From contig NZ_QLTT01000001.1 in assembly GCF_003269295.1 (NCBI RefSeq), positions 1,321,635-1,385,634 of the forward strand: 64,000 nt of DNA, given 5' to 3'. The DNA is from Lentzea atacamensis (lineage in GTDB: Bacteria; Actinomycetota; Actinomycetes; Mycobacteriales; Pseudonocardiaceae). Of this stretch, positions 42,221 through 51,250 are shown in pieces. Every line of letters starts with the position of its first letter. Within the stretch, counting starts at the first letter, position 1. The notes beneath the pieces were generated by a model. That model made no database searches. It was given only the letters and a program-made list of their open reading frames with translations, and had not been told where the DNA came from. The position numbers and the translations under genes are program-made.

Positions 42221-42718
42221 CTACGGCCGCGCGTAAGCCTCGTACGCCGCCCGGTCGAACAGCACGAACCGCACCAGCTCGACCGGTGCGTCCGCCACCG
42301 CGGCCCGCGCGATCTCCGCGGCCGACTCCACCGGCCACCGGTAGATCCCCGTCGAGATCGCCGGGAACGCCACCGACTTCGCTCCGAGCTCGGCGGCGAC
42401 TTTCAGCGAGTTGCGGTGGCAGTCGGCCAGCAGCTCCGACCGGTCCTCGGTGGCCGACCACACCGGGCCGACGGTGTGGACGACCCACCGCGCGGGCAGG
42501 CGCCCGGCGGTCGTGGCGACGGCCTGGCCGGTCTTGAGGCCGCCGCCGTAGTGGCCCGCCCGCAGCTCGCGGCACTCGGCGAGGATCTCAGGGCCGCCCT
42601 TGCGGTGGATCGCGCCGTCCACGCCACCGCCGCCGAGGAGCGACGAGTTGGCGGCGTTGACGATCACGTCGACGTGCTGCTCCGTGATGTCGCCCAGGAC
42701 GTACTCGATGGTGGCCAC
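42221..42718 (-). CDS. Macro-domain (ADP-ribose-binding/hydrolase) protein
   Basis: A 165-residue macro domain: YVLGDITEQHVDVIVNAANSSLLGGGGVDGAIHRKGG is the ADP-ribose loop and VAFPAISTGIYRWP the second binding loop. Such proteins hydrolyse O-acetyl-ADP-ribose or remove ADP-ribose from proteins. GTG 42718 starts 14 bases downstream of the stop of the esterase gene; the frame could begin further upstream inside that gene. Convergent with the LacI gene, one base gap. Confidence 0.88.
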   Translation of the reverse strand: MATIEYVLGDITEQHVDVIVNAANSSLLGGGGVDGAIHRKGGPEILAECRELRAGHYGGGLKTGQAVATTAGRLPARWVVHTVGPVWSATEDRSELLADCHRNSLKVAAELGAKSVAFPAISTGIYRWPVESAAEIARAAVADAPVELVRFVLFDRAAYEAYARP

Positions 42719-42731
42719 GTCGTCGATTGGA

Positions 42732-43997
42732 TCACGACAGCGGACAGGTGGCCACGTCGTTCGGCCTGGGCACCGTCGCCGACCTCGGCGGATCAATGCC
42801 GTCCAGCCAGCCCTCCAACGCGACGAACGCGGAACGGTGGCACGGCGCGAGCGGCCTGAGCCGGTCCGGGTACGCGTCGACGAGCCCGTCCGTGTGGGTG
42901 CCCTGCTCGATCCGGTAGTACCGGTGCAGCCGAGCGGGCGTCATCGCCGCGTACACGTCCGAGTCCTGGCTGATCGGCAGCAGCACGTCATAGGTCCCGT
43001 GCACCGTGAGCAGCGGCTTCTTCACCTTGCCCGTCAACGCAACGGGTGCGATCGACGGCCCGGCTATGCGACGTCGCGCGGCATACGAGTAATCCGCGTC
43101 GCACGAAGGCGTTCCCGAGGCGCAGAACGGGATGCCGGCCTCCAGTTCGCCGTCGAAGCCCGGATCGAACTCCTCGCGGAGGATGCGTTGCGTGAGGTCC
43201 CAGTAGTAGCGGTAGTGGTAGTCCCACAGGAACTCCGTGCCCGCAGGGAAGCCTGCCGCGACCATCGCGGCGTGCGCCGAGGGGTCGCCGGCGAGGTGGG
43301 CCGGGTACGCGCGCAGCACCGGGGGCAGGAACGTCAGCGGGTTCGGGCCTGCGACCGTCCACAGTGTTCCCTCCCAGTCGACGCCGCCGTCGTAGAGGTG
43401 CGCGCGGTTCTCCAGCTGCCACCTCACCAGGTAGCCGCCGTTCGAGATGCCGGTGGCGATGGTGCGGCGTGGGGCGCGGCCGTAGCGTTGGGTGACGGCG
43501 GCGCGGGCCGCGATCGTGAGCTGGGTGAAGCGGTGGTTCCACTCCTCCATCGCGCGGCCGTCGCGGTAGAACTGGGCGCCGGTGTTGCCCTTGTCGGTGG
43601 CGGCGAAGGCGTAGCCGCGGGAGAGGACCCAGTCGGAGATGGCTCGGTCGTTGGCGTACTGCTCGCGCACGCCGGGGGCACCGGTGACGACCAGGCCGCC
43701 GTTCCAGCGGTCGGGCAGGCGGAGCACGAACTGGGAGTCGTGCCAGCCGTGGTTGGTGTTGGTGCGCGACGTGTCCGGGAAGTAGCCGTCGATCTGGATG
43801 CCCGGCACGGCCGCGGGCACGGGCAGGGCGGCGCTCGTGAGGCCCGCCCAGTCGGCCGGGTCGGTGTGGCCGGACACCGTGGTGCCGGTCGTGGTGAGGT
43901 CGGCGAGGCGGGCCAGTTGCTGATGTTCGGCGCCGGGGACCGTCACGGCGGCCGTGGGCGGGGTCAGCGCGAGTACGAGTACCAGCGGGAGCAACAT
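42732..43997 (-). CDS. Secreted tannase/feruloyl-esterase-like alpha/beta hydrolase
   Basis: A 421-residue protein: signal peptide MLLPLVLVLALTPPTAAV, nucleophile Ser in GISNGGYLVRWQLEN, Asp in HGTYDVLLPI and His in GTHTDG. Disulfide-suited cysteines (GIPFCASGTPSCDADY, APCHRSA, ATCPLS). The pattern YAFAATDKGNTGAQF matches the tannase/feruloyl-esterase family with polyhydroxybutyrate-oligomer hydrolases. Probably releases ester-linked groups from plant or lignocellulosic material; substrate not determinable. Confidence 0.8.
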   Translation of the reverse strand: MLLPLVLVLALTPPTAAVTVPGAEHQQLARLADLTTTGTTVSGHTDPADWAGLTSAALPVPAAVPGIQIDGYFPDTSRTNTNHGWHDSQFVLRLPDRWNGGLVVTGAPGVREQYANDRAISDWVLSRGYAFAATDKGNTGAQFYRDGRAMEEWNHRFTQLTIAARAAVTQRYGRAPRRTIATGISNGGYLVRWQLENRAHLYDGGVDWEGTLWTVAGPNPLTFLPPVLRAYPAHLAGDPSAHAAMVAAGFPAGTEFLWDYHYRYYWDLTQRILREEFDPGFDGELEAGIPFCASGTPSCDADYSYAARRRIAGPSIAPVALTGKVKKPLLTVHGTYDVLLPISQDSDVYAAMTPARLHRYYRIEQGTHTDGLVDAYPDRLRPLAPCHRSAFVALEGWLDGIDPPRSATVPRPNDVATCPLS

Positions 43998-44008
43998 AGC
44001 TGGTCAAG

Positions 44009-44377
44009 CTAGTGATCGTGGACTCTCGGCGACATGGTCGACTCCCACACAAGGCCCGCTTTGAAGGTGGTGAAGCCGAACAGGTCGAGCACTCGGCGCA
44101 CCTGGGGCTGGGTGCGGTGCAGGTCGAACGACTTGCCGTTGTAGTGCGCGGCGCACAGCAGGAGCAGGAGGCTGCGCAGGCCGCTCGCGGACAGGAAGGT
44201 CACCTCGGCCAAGTCGATCGACACGCGGTTGACGGTGGTGTCGGTGATGCCGGGCAGCACGGCGGCGAAGAACAGGTCGCACGTCGTCACGTCCATCTCG
44301 CCGCGGCAGGTGGCCACGAAACGAGTGCCCGTGCGCTGCGTCCGCACGGCGAACGGGCTGGTCTCACAGGCGGTCAT
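44009..44377 (-). CDS. STAS-domain anti-sigma factor antagonist
   Basis: A 122-residue STAS protein (MTACETSPFAVRTQRTGT..., VSIDLAEVTFLSASGLRSLLLLLCAAHYNGKSFDLHRTQPQVRRVLDLFGF). The Ser in FLSASGLRSL is at the phosphorylation site of SpoIIAA-type antagonists. No anti-sigma kinase or sigma factor is adjacent, so its partner lies elsewhere. It follows the esterase gene start on the opposite side by 11 bases. Confidence 0.85.
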   Translation of the reverse strand: MTACETSPFAVRTQRTGTRFVATCRGEMDVTTCDLFFAAVLPGITDTTVNRVSIDLAEVTFLSASGLRSLLLLLCAAHYNGKSFDLHRTQPQVRRVLDLFGFTTFKAGLVWESTMSPRVHDH

Positions 44378-44475
44378 CGGGACCTCACATCGAAGAACGG
44401 AACTCCACTTCACCGCACCGGGAGACCGAGCGATAGCACCGGAAGCGAAGGTCGCGAACCCGAAAACGAAGTGTC

Positions 44476-45420
44476 TCAGCCTGACCGCAGCGTCTGCGAC
44501 GGCGAGACTCCGTAAGCGGCACGGTAGTGCGCGGCGAAAGCACTCGGACGGGCGTAACCCCAGCGGGCCGCGATCGTCGTCACAGAGCCGTCGCGCGCGC
44601 ACAAATCGGCATGAGCACACGAGATTCGCACGCGTCGGAGGTACGCCATCGGCGTTGTGTCGAGGTGGCGGCGGAACGCGAGTTGTGTCGCACGGATGGA
44701 CACTCGTGCCGCGCGGGCGATGTCGGCGGCGGTGATGTCCCGAGCGGCGTTGTCCTCGATGAACGCGATGGCGCGCCGCAAGGCCCGAGGGCGCGCATCA
44801 CGACGATCGGCAGCCGTCGTACCAGCGAAGGTGGTGTTCGGGAAAGTGGCCAGTGTCGTGGCCACCAGCAGACGTGCCGCGTTCGCCACGACCAGCGAGT
44901 TGCCTTCGAACACCGGCAACAGTTCGTTCTCCAGATGTTCGCACGTCGACCGCCACGCGGCGGCAGCGTGAGGCGAGACGGGCCGGAAACCGTCGAAGCG
45001 GACGTTCTCTGCGACCTCGTCGACGGCGGCCTGGCTGAACACGACCATCGACGCCTGCGGATCTTCCGCCCCTGCCGTGTAGGGGCGGTCGGGAAGAGCG
45101 GTCAAAAACGCGTCACCGGCCGAGTAGAACCGGTCCCCGTCGCCCGAGTTGTACCAGGTCCGGCCGGAAGCCAGATACCCGAACAGGTAGGTGCCCATCG
45201 GCTCGCTGTCGACTTCGAGACCGAGGTGACCGCCGAGCTGGTCGAACCGGACGGACCCGACCGTCCTGCTGGCCATCCTCAGCGTGGATCGCTGTTCACC
45301 CGCACTGAGCCGCATCCGGCCATATGCCGCGCTCAGCAACTCGTGTGCCGCGTCCAAGTCCATCGCCTCGACGACTTGTTCCACGGCAGCAGGATGCTCG
45401 CCCGCACCGGCGGTGTCCAT
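44476..45420 (-). CDS. AraC-family transcriptional regulator
   Basis: A 314-residue regulator with an N-terminal cupin-like AraC-binding domain and two C-terminal HTH motifs (DITAADIARAARVSIRATQLAFRRHLDTTPMAYLRRVRISCAHADLC and VTTIAARWGYARPSAFAAHYRAAYGVSPSQTLR). ATG 45420 was preferred to starts inside the divergent FAD gene. It is divergent from the oxidase at 45458, which it probably controls. Confidence 0.87.
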   Translation of the reverse strand: MDTAGAGEHPAAVEQVVEAMDLDAAHELLSAAYGRMRLSAGEQRSTLRMASRTVGSVRFDQLGGHLGLEVDSEPMGTYLFGYLASGRTWYNSGDGDRFYSAGDAFLTALPDRPYTAGAEDPQASMVVFSQAAVDEVAENVRFDGFRPVSPHAAAAWRSTCEHLENELLPVFEGNSLVVANAARLLVATTLATFPNTTFAGTTAADRRDARPRALRRAIAFIEDNAARDITAADIARAARVSIRATQLAFRRHLDTTPMAYLRRVRISCAHADLCARDGSVTTIAARWGYARPSAFAAHYRAAYGVSPSQTLRSG

Positions 45421-45457
45421 CACCAGGACGGCCCCTTCCTCTGGCACCGTGGTCCGC

Positions 45458-46585
45458 ATGCCGCTGCACACCGACGAGGCCACGTTGCGCTGGGCCGCCC
45501 AGGACTACGGCGACCTGGTCCACCACCGCCCGGCCGCGGTCCTGCGCACCACCGACATCACCGAGATCAGCGCGCTGCTGCGAGAGAACGTCCTGGTGGT
45601 ACCGCGCGGCGCCGGCCACTCCCTGGGCGGCCAGGCCCAGGCACCAGACGGCGTGGTGGTCGACATGACCGCACTCCACACCGTCCACGAGGTCCGTCCC
45701 GACCGGGTGATCGTCGACGCGGGCGCGAAGTGGAGCGACGTGCTGCGCGCGACCCTCCCCCTGGGCCTGACCCCACCTGTGCTCACCGACTACCTCGAAC
45801 TCACCGTCGGCGGCACCCTGTCCGTCGGCGGGCTCGGCGGCGCCAGCCACCACCACGGGGCCCAGACCGACAACGTGCTCGCGCTCGACGTCCTGAGGCC
45901 GTCCGGTGAGCTCGTCACCTGTGGGCACACCGATGGGGCGCTGGCCGGGAAGGGGCGTCACGGGATCGTCGTCAGGGCGACCCTGCGGCTCGTGCCGGCG
46001 CCCGAAACCGTGCAGTGGCACAAGCTTCGCTACAAGTCGGCCTCGGAACTCGTCGCCGACCAGCGCGTCCTCGTCCAGGCAGGTTCGTTCGACTACGTGG
46101 AGGGGCAGCTCAAGATTCGCAACGGGCGCCGGGTCGCCGAACTGGAGGCGGTCAGTTACCGGGGTGCGAGTCTTGACGGGCTGGAGTTCGAGGACGCTGA
46201 CACGCGGATCACGAGCTACTGGGACTTCGTGAACCGGCTCGCGGTCGGTGAGCCGCTGCTCAGGGAGGCGGGGCTCTGGGACTCGCCGCATCCGTGGTGC
46301 AACCTGCTGGTGCCTGATCACGCTGTTGAAGAGGTGTTGCAGCACTTGGAGTGCGAAGGTCCGGAGTTGTACAGCGACTTCGGGCTGGTGCTCGCCTATC
46401 CGTTGCGGTCGGAGCTGATCCGCGCGGTGGAGCTTCCGGAGGGCGAGGTCGTCTTCCTCGTGGCGGCGCTCAGGTATGCGCGCGGGGACGATCCCACCGC
46501 GGTCAACGCCATGCAGGAGGCCAACGACGTGCTGGTCGAGAAGGCGCTGCAGATGGGCGGAGTCCGCTATCTGGATCAACTGTAG
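45458..46585 (+). CDS. FAD-binding oxidase (cytokinin-dehydrogenase/BBE-like), C-terminally truncated
   Basis: A 375-residue PCMH-type flavoprotein: VLVVPRGAGHSLGGQAQAPDGVVVDMTALHTV holds the probable His linked to FAD and GGTLSVGGLGGASHHHGAQTDNVLALDVL the second FAD loop. The substrate domain follows, but the usual C-terminal 60-70 residues (DPRGILTPG-type end) are absent: reading runs MGGVRYLDQL then stop. Loss coincides with the McrB/McrC locus 44 bases downstream, so insertion of that locus may have deleted the end. Confidence 0.8.
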   Translation: MPLHTDEATLRWAAQDYGDLVHHRPAAVLRTTDITEISALLRENVLVVPRGAGHSLGGQAQAPDGVVVDMTALHTVHEVRPDRVIVDAGAKWSDVLRATLPLGLTPPVLTDYLELTVGGTLSVGGLGGASHHHGAQTDNVLALDVLRPSGELVTCGHTDGALAGKGRHGIVVRATLRLVPAPETVQWHKLRYKSASELVADQRVLVQAGSFDYVEGQLKIRNGRRVAELEAVSYRGASLDGLEFEDADTRITSYWDFVNRLAVGEPLLREAGLWDSPHPWCNLLVPDHAVEEVLQHLECEGPELYSDFGLVLAYPLRSELIRAVELPEGEVVFLVAALRYARGDDPTAVNAMQEANDVLVEKALQMGGVRYLDQL

Positions 46586-46628
46586 ACAATGCGCGCGTAC
46601 ACACACGGCGCGGCCATAAGGTAACTCA

Positions 46629-47966
46629 ATGATCCATAGCGCCGATGAGCAACGTATGCGGGCAACAACAGACGCTGGCGACGTGCTCGACGCGGAGTTC
46701 GAGATCGAGGCCGAAGGCGATCGACTCTCGTTGATCATGAGAAGCATGGGCGGCAAGTCCAGCAGCCGTCCCAACGGCACGAATCCCGACTACAACGCCG
46801 CCCTGGAGCTGTTGCTGAGCCGGCTGCGTGATCTCGGCGCGGTGCTGGAGAACGGCATCGTCGACTCACTGCGAGTCCAGCACCTGCCGGAAGACCAGCG
46901 CACGATCATCGACGAGCCCGTACGGCTGGCGGATGTCCAGGACATCGATGCGCTTCGCCGAAGGCTCGGTCGACAACAGCGGAAGTTCACGCCGTCATCG
47001 GGCGGCAACAACACCAGGCAGATCCGGTTGCGGCTGAAGGTCCCCGGTTACTCAGCCGGCGACGCCAGCCGTCTCGCGGCTGATCTCGCGCAGCCAGCCG
47101 TCCGCGCGTCAGGCCCCGTCCAGTTGAGCGTTGACGTCGAGGCTCTCGCCGCACTGCTGCACTTCGACCAGGACGAAGTGGAGGAGATCGTCACGCTTCT
47201 GCGGCACCGCAAGCAGATCATCTTTTACGGACCGCCTGGCACCGGCAAGACATACCTCGCACGGGCCATCGCCCACCACATCGCCGGACGCACCGCGACG
47301 CGATTAGTGCAGTTTCACCCCTCCTACTCCTATGAGGACTTCTTCGAAGGCTTCAGGCCTCACGGCGAGGGCGATCACGCCACCTTCAGCCTGAGGCGGG
47401 GCCCCCTGCGCAAGTTGGCCGCCGAGGCCTCGCAGAACCCAGAACGCCCGTACGTCCTGATCATCGACGAGATCAACCGGGCAAATCTCTCGAAGGTGTT
47501 CGGCGAGCTGTACTTCCTGCTGGAGTACCGCGACGAACTGGTCGACCTGCAGTACTCCGATGTGCAGTTCCGGTTGCCGGACAACGTGTTCATCATCGGG
47601 ACGATGAACACCGCCGACCGTTCCATCGCGCTGGTGGACGCGGCGATGCGGCGAAGGTTCGCGTTCGTCGAGCTCCACCCGGCCGCCCCACCAGCCAGCA
47701 GGGTGCTGGAACGATGGCTCGCGGCCACCGGCAGGACCGACGAGCGGGCCGAACTGCTCGCCAGGCTGAACGAACGCATCGGTGCCAGCGACCGCGACTT
47801 CCAGATCGGCCCCTCGTACCTGATGAAGCCGGACGCCGACCACAATCTCGATCTCGTCTGGAAGCACTCGATCCTGCCGCTCCTCGAAGAGCACTACTAC
47901 GGCCGGATGGAACGACAAGAGGTGCACAACAGGTTCGGGCTCGACACCATCAGGAACGCTGGGTGA
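46629..47966 (+). CDS. mcrB: McrB-like AAA+ GTPase of a type IV restriction system
   Basis: A 445-residue protein. Residues 201-208 are Walker A (GPPGTGKT), 276-285 YVLIIDEINR is Walker B, and 326-332 MNTADRS matches the McrB motif that confers GTP specificity. The N-terminal 140 residues, with DYNAALELLLSRL and GNNTRQIRLRLKVPG, form a DNA-recognition module that I do not identify with confidence. Such enzymes cleave modified DNA together with McrC. GTGA overlap couples it to mcrC. Confidence 0.9.
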   Translation: MIHSADEQRMRATTDAGDVLDAEFEIEAEGDRLSLIMRSMGGKSSSRPNGTNPDYNAALELLLSRLRDLGAVLENGIVDSLRVQHLPEDQRTIIDEPVRLADVQDIDALRRRLGRQQRKFTPSSGGNNTRQIRLRLKVPGYSAGDASRLAADLAQPAVRASGPVQLSVDVEALAALLHFDQDEVEEIVTLLRHRKQIIFYGPPGTGKTYLARAIAHHIAGRTATRLVQFHPSYSYEDFFEGFRPHGEGDHATFSLRRGPLRKLAAEASQNPERPYVLIIDEINRANLSKVFGELYFLLEYRDELVDLQYSDVQFRLPDNVFIIGTMNTADRSIALVDAAMRRRFAFVELHPAAPPASRVLERWLAATGRTDERAELLARLNERIGASDRDFQIGPSYLMKPDADHNLDLVWKHSILPLLEEHYYGRMERQEVHNRFGLDTIRNAG

Positions 47967-49138
47967 TCGAGCTTCACGAGAACGCCAAAGCTGGCCACAA
48001 ACTGCGGCTCACACCGCTTCAGCTGGCGTTCCTGGAGAAGTGCGACCTCATCGACGTGAAACCGGCCGGCGATGGCCATCGGCTGGTGCCCAAGTCCAAA
48101 CGGGTCGGAGCCGTGCACGCGCACGGGCTCGACATCGTGGTGACGCCGAAGGTCAGCATTCCGCGGCTGCTGTTCATGATCGGGTACGCGGTCAACCCCG
48201 GCTTCCGGCCCGAGAACATCGAGGGTGTCCAGGCTGACGGACTGTGGGGCATCGTCGCGGAGACCCTGTGCCGGCACGCGGAACGAGCGCTGCTGAACGG
48301 CGTGCTGACCGGCTACGCCACCGAGGACGCGACCAGCACGGTGATTCGCGGGCGGATCCGCGTCGGTGACCAGATCGCCGCGCGCCCAGGGCGGCTGCTG
48401 CCTGTGGAGATCAGCCACGACGAGTACACGATGGACATTGCGGAGAACCAGATCCTGCGAGCCGCGGTACGGAGAATGCTCGGCGTACCGCGGATCGACG
48501 AGAAGGTCCGGCGGCGGCTCGGGCACGTGGAGAGCCAGCTGTCAGCCATCTCACCGCTGCGTCCGGGGGCACCGGCTCCGAAGTGGCGGCCGAGCCGACT
48601 CAACGCGCGGTACCAGCCCGCGCTCAGGATCGCGGAGCTGGTGCTGAACACGCTCTCGTTCGAGGTCGGTGAGGACGGGCTGTCGATCGCCACGTTCGTC
48701 GTCAACATGGAGAAGGTGTTCGAGGACTTCGTGACCACCGCGCTCACCGAGGCGTGGAGCACGAGTCCTGGCCACACCCGAGGTCAGTACGCCGCCAAGC
48801 TCGACACCGGTGGCGCGATCTCGACGAGGATCGACGTGGTGCACCTCGTGGACGGGAAGCCGCGGTTCGTGGTCGACGCCAAGTACAAGCGGCCGAGTCC
48901 CCGAGGAAACTATCCCAACGCCGACCTCTACCAGGTCCTTGCCTACTGCACGTCGCTGCAGGTCGAACAGGGCTGGCTGGTCTACCCGAGCGGCACGGCC
49001 GGGGTGCGGCCGCGGCGGGTGCTGAACTCTCCGATCACCATCACCGAGTACCCGCTGAACCTGGACGTGCCACCGCGCGAGCTCCTCGTGCAGATCGAGG
49101 AGCTCGCACGGTCGGCCTGGAACTCAGGCTCGGACTAG
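47963..49138 (+). CDS. mcrC: McrC-like nuclease subunit of a type IV restriction system
   Basis: A 391-residue protein with the DUF2357/McrC pattern: the ENQILRAAVRRML segment, NMEKVFEDFV and the PD-(D/E)xK nuclease core with D291 (RIDVV), D305 and K307 (FVVDAKYK). It associates with the McrB ring and makes the DNA break. Its last 15 bases overlap the convergent SGNH hydrolase gene. The pair is not accompanied by a methylase, consistent with modification-dependent restriction. Confidence 0.88.
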   Translation: MIELHENAKAGHKLRLTPLQLAFLEKCDLIDVKPAGDGHRLVPKSKRVGAVHAHGLDIVVTPKVSIPRLLFMIGYAVNPGFRPENIEGVQADGLWGIVAETLCRHAERALLNGVLTGYATEDATSTVIRGRIRVGDQIAARPGRLLPVEISHDEYTMDIAENQILRAAVRRMLGVPRIDEKVRRRLGHVESQLSAISPLRPGAPAPKWRPSRLNARYQPALRIAELVLNTLSFEVGEDGLSIATFVVNMEKVFEDFVTTALTEAWSTSPGHTRGQYAAKLDTGGAISTRIDVVHLVDGKPRFVVDAKYKRPSPRGNYPNADLYQVLAYCTSLQVEQGWLVYPSGTAGVRPRRVLNSPITITEYPLNLDVPPRELLVQIEELARSAWNSGSD

Positions 49139-49978
49139 CGTGGCCAGTGCGGCCTGCCCCTGCTGGTTCGGGTGGAACACCGCCTCCGGCCCCTCCTGCC
49201 CCGGCGCCAACGCGTCGAAGCCCCGCAGGTACGGCGTACCGGCCTCGCACAACGCGTGGCCCTCGAACCTCTCCGGGTACGCGAACGGGCTGGCGAAGGT
49301 GACGCGGGCCGCCCTGGCTGCGGACCTCAGCGTGGCGTCCAGACCATCGGCCACCTTGTTGCCCTCACGGCGTTCCGCGGTGGTGAGGATGCCCTCGCCG
49401 CAGATCGGGTCGAGAGTGGCTCCGGGAGGGTTGTCCGAAGTGGACACCTGGCGGCCGTAGCCCACGAGGATGACGCGGGCGTACGGGCTGCGCTTGTGGA
49501 TCTCGGTCAGCAGCGCGGTGACGTTGCGGCCCATCTGGGGCAGCTTGGCCAGGATCGCCTCGGTCGGGGCGCCGGTGCAGTCGGCCTGGACGCACATGCC
49601 GCCGTAGGCCGCGTAGTCGATGTCGTTGGTGCCCACGGTGAGCAGCACCAGGCTGGTGTCGCGGCGCAGCGCGTCGAGCTGGGCCGGACGGTCCTTGAAC
49701 GGGCGGGCCAGGTCGGCGGTGGCGGCGCCGCTGCAGCTGACGTTCGCGAACGAGCTGAGCCTGCCCTGGGCGCGCAGGCGGGCCGCCACCAGTTCGCCGT
49801 AGGAGTTGTTGCTGCGCCAGCAGTTGCCGGCGGTTCCGTCCTGATAGGAGCCGGCCCCGGTGCCGGAGGCGTAGGAGTCGCCGAGCACCACGAGGGAAGC
49901 CGGGCGGGCGGCGTTCGCGGCGGGCGCGAGGCCGAGGGCCGTCAGGACCGCGGTGAGGACGACGATGGTTCGTTTCAC
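49124..49978 (-). CDS. Secreted SGNH/GDSL-type hydrolase (lipase/esterase)
   Basis: A 284-residue secreted enzyme: signal peptide MKRTIVVLTAVLTALGLAPAANA, block I LVVLGDSYASGTG (catalytic Ser), Gly in SCSGAAT, block III VGTNDIDY and block V VFHPNQQG (Asp is offset; His is present). Four or more cysteines (NCWRSNN, GMCVQADCTG, DPICGEG, ALCEAG) suggest a disulfide-rich fold as in Streptomyces SGNH lipases. GTG 49978 start. Confidence 0.87.
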   Translation of the reverse strand: MKRTIVVLTAVLTALGLAPAANAARPASLVVLGDSYASGTGAGSYQDGTAGNCWRSNNSYGELVAARLRAQGRLSSFANVSCSGAATADLARPFKDRPAQLDALRRDTSLVLLTVGTNDIDYAAYGGMCVQADCTGAPTEAILAKLPQMGRNVTALLTEIHKRSPYARVILVGYGRQVSTSDNPPGATLDPICGEGILTTAERREGNKVADGLDATLRSAARAARVTFASPFAYPERFEGHALCEAGTPYLRGFDALAPGQEGPEAVFHPNQQGQAALATLVRA

Positions 49979-50069
49979 TGAACCCCCAAGGTTGATGTTG
50001 TGCCAACACCATTCTGCCGCAAACGAAAGCGGGGTGAGACGGCTTCGCGAAGGAGGTGCCCGAACCCCC

Positions 50070-51211
50070 ATGACAAACGTCCTACGGGTGGCACGATCCG
50101 CCGGACAGTTCGTCTCCAGGGGATCATTGAGATCATCTGGCAGGCCCTGGCGTGGCGCCGGGGCACTCGTCGTCGCCCTCACCGCGAGTCTCGCGGTGGT
50201 TCCCGGCACCGCGCACGCCAAGCAGCAACTCAGCTGGGCCAACCTGAGCCCGGCGGAGTGGTCACGACCGACTTCAAGCGGCCGTCCGAGTCGATGACCA
50301 CGGGTGACGCGCGGGTGGGGGCCTGGCGGGACGACAAGCACCACCTCGGCAAGTCCGACTTCACGTACGACCTCACGCCGCTCAAGGACAAGCAGCTGTT
50401 CACCGCGATCGTGCGCACGCCGGAGAAGGCCGCGAACGACTGCGCCAAGCCGCGCGCGACGCGGCTGTGGCTGGTGGAGCCTCAGGGCGCGATCACCTGG
50501 ACGAACCAGCCCGCGGAGATCTCGAAGGTCGACGGGCCCAACGCCGGGCAGGACTGTGTTGCGCCACGGCTCAACTGGAACGTCGCCGAGCTGGTCGAGA
50601 ATGCGCTCGCGCAGGGCAGGACGAAGATCACGTTCGCGCTGCGGATCGCCGAGGAGTTCCAGGGCGAGGTCGGGCACGGCCGCACGTACGACCCGGCCGC
50701 GGTGCTCGCGACCGAGTTCAACACGCCGCCCGGCACGCCGACCGGCCTGAAGCTCGACATCCACGACTGCGGCAGCACGACGCCGTTCCTGTCGAGCACG
50801 CAACCCCGGGTCAGGGCGATCGTGCACGACTCCGACGGCCACTACGGTCTCGAGGGGACGGTTCGCGTTCTGGCCGGTGGACGCGCCGGAGCAGCGCGTC
50901 GAGTCCGCGTTGCTGTGGGCAGGGGCAGGAACGCTCGACAGCTACTTCCCCGCGGGCATGGTCGAGGACGGCGGCACGTACGGCCGGGTCAGCCGATCGA
51001 GTTCGTGGTGACGCCGGCGCTGCCCGGTTCGCACGAGGTCCTGTGGTACATCGCGTTCAACACGCCGCAGGTCGTGCCGGTCGGTGCGGATGGCAGAGCG
51101 CGGTTCACCTACGCCTCCGGTGGGTCGTTCGAGCTGACCGTGTCGAGCAGGACGCCGGACGGCATCGTGTCCGGTGACGTGCGGCGCAGCTACCAGGTGC
51201 CGCAGCAGTGA
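50070..51211 (+). pseudogene. Secreted DNRLRE-like surface protein, several frameshifts
   Basis: ATG 50070 (AAGGAGG upstream) opens MTNVLRVARSAGQF... and a signal peptide (ALVVALTASLAVVPGTAHA). The reading shifts near 50256 into VTTDFKRPSESMTTGDARVGAWRDD and continues with DNRLRE-like repeats (YDLTPLKDKQLFTAIVRT, RLNWNVAELVENALAQG). Near 50862 one extra G breaks the frame: the other frame reads TFAFWPVDAPEQRVESALLWAG. Near 50990 the original frame resumes with PIEFVVTPALPGSHEVLWYIAFNTPQ. At least three frame changes; a surface or scaffold-type protein. Confidence 0.65.
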
Positions 51212-51215
51212 GTGA

Positions 51216-51247
51216 GGTGGCCCGCCGGCGACGACCGGCGGGCCACC
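51216..51247. terminator. Bidirectional hairpin terminator
   Basis: A perfect 13-base stem, GGTGGCCCGCCGG (51216-51228) and CCGGCGGGCCACC (51235-51247), with loop CGACGA. It lies between the stop of the DNRLRE-like gene and that of the convergent nucleoside deaminase gene. Confidence 0.85.
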
Positions 51248-51250
51248 TGC

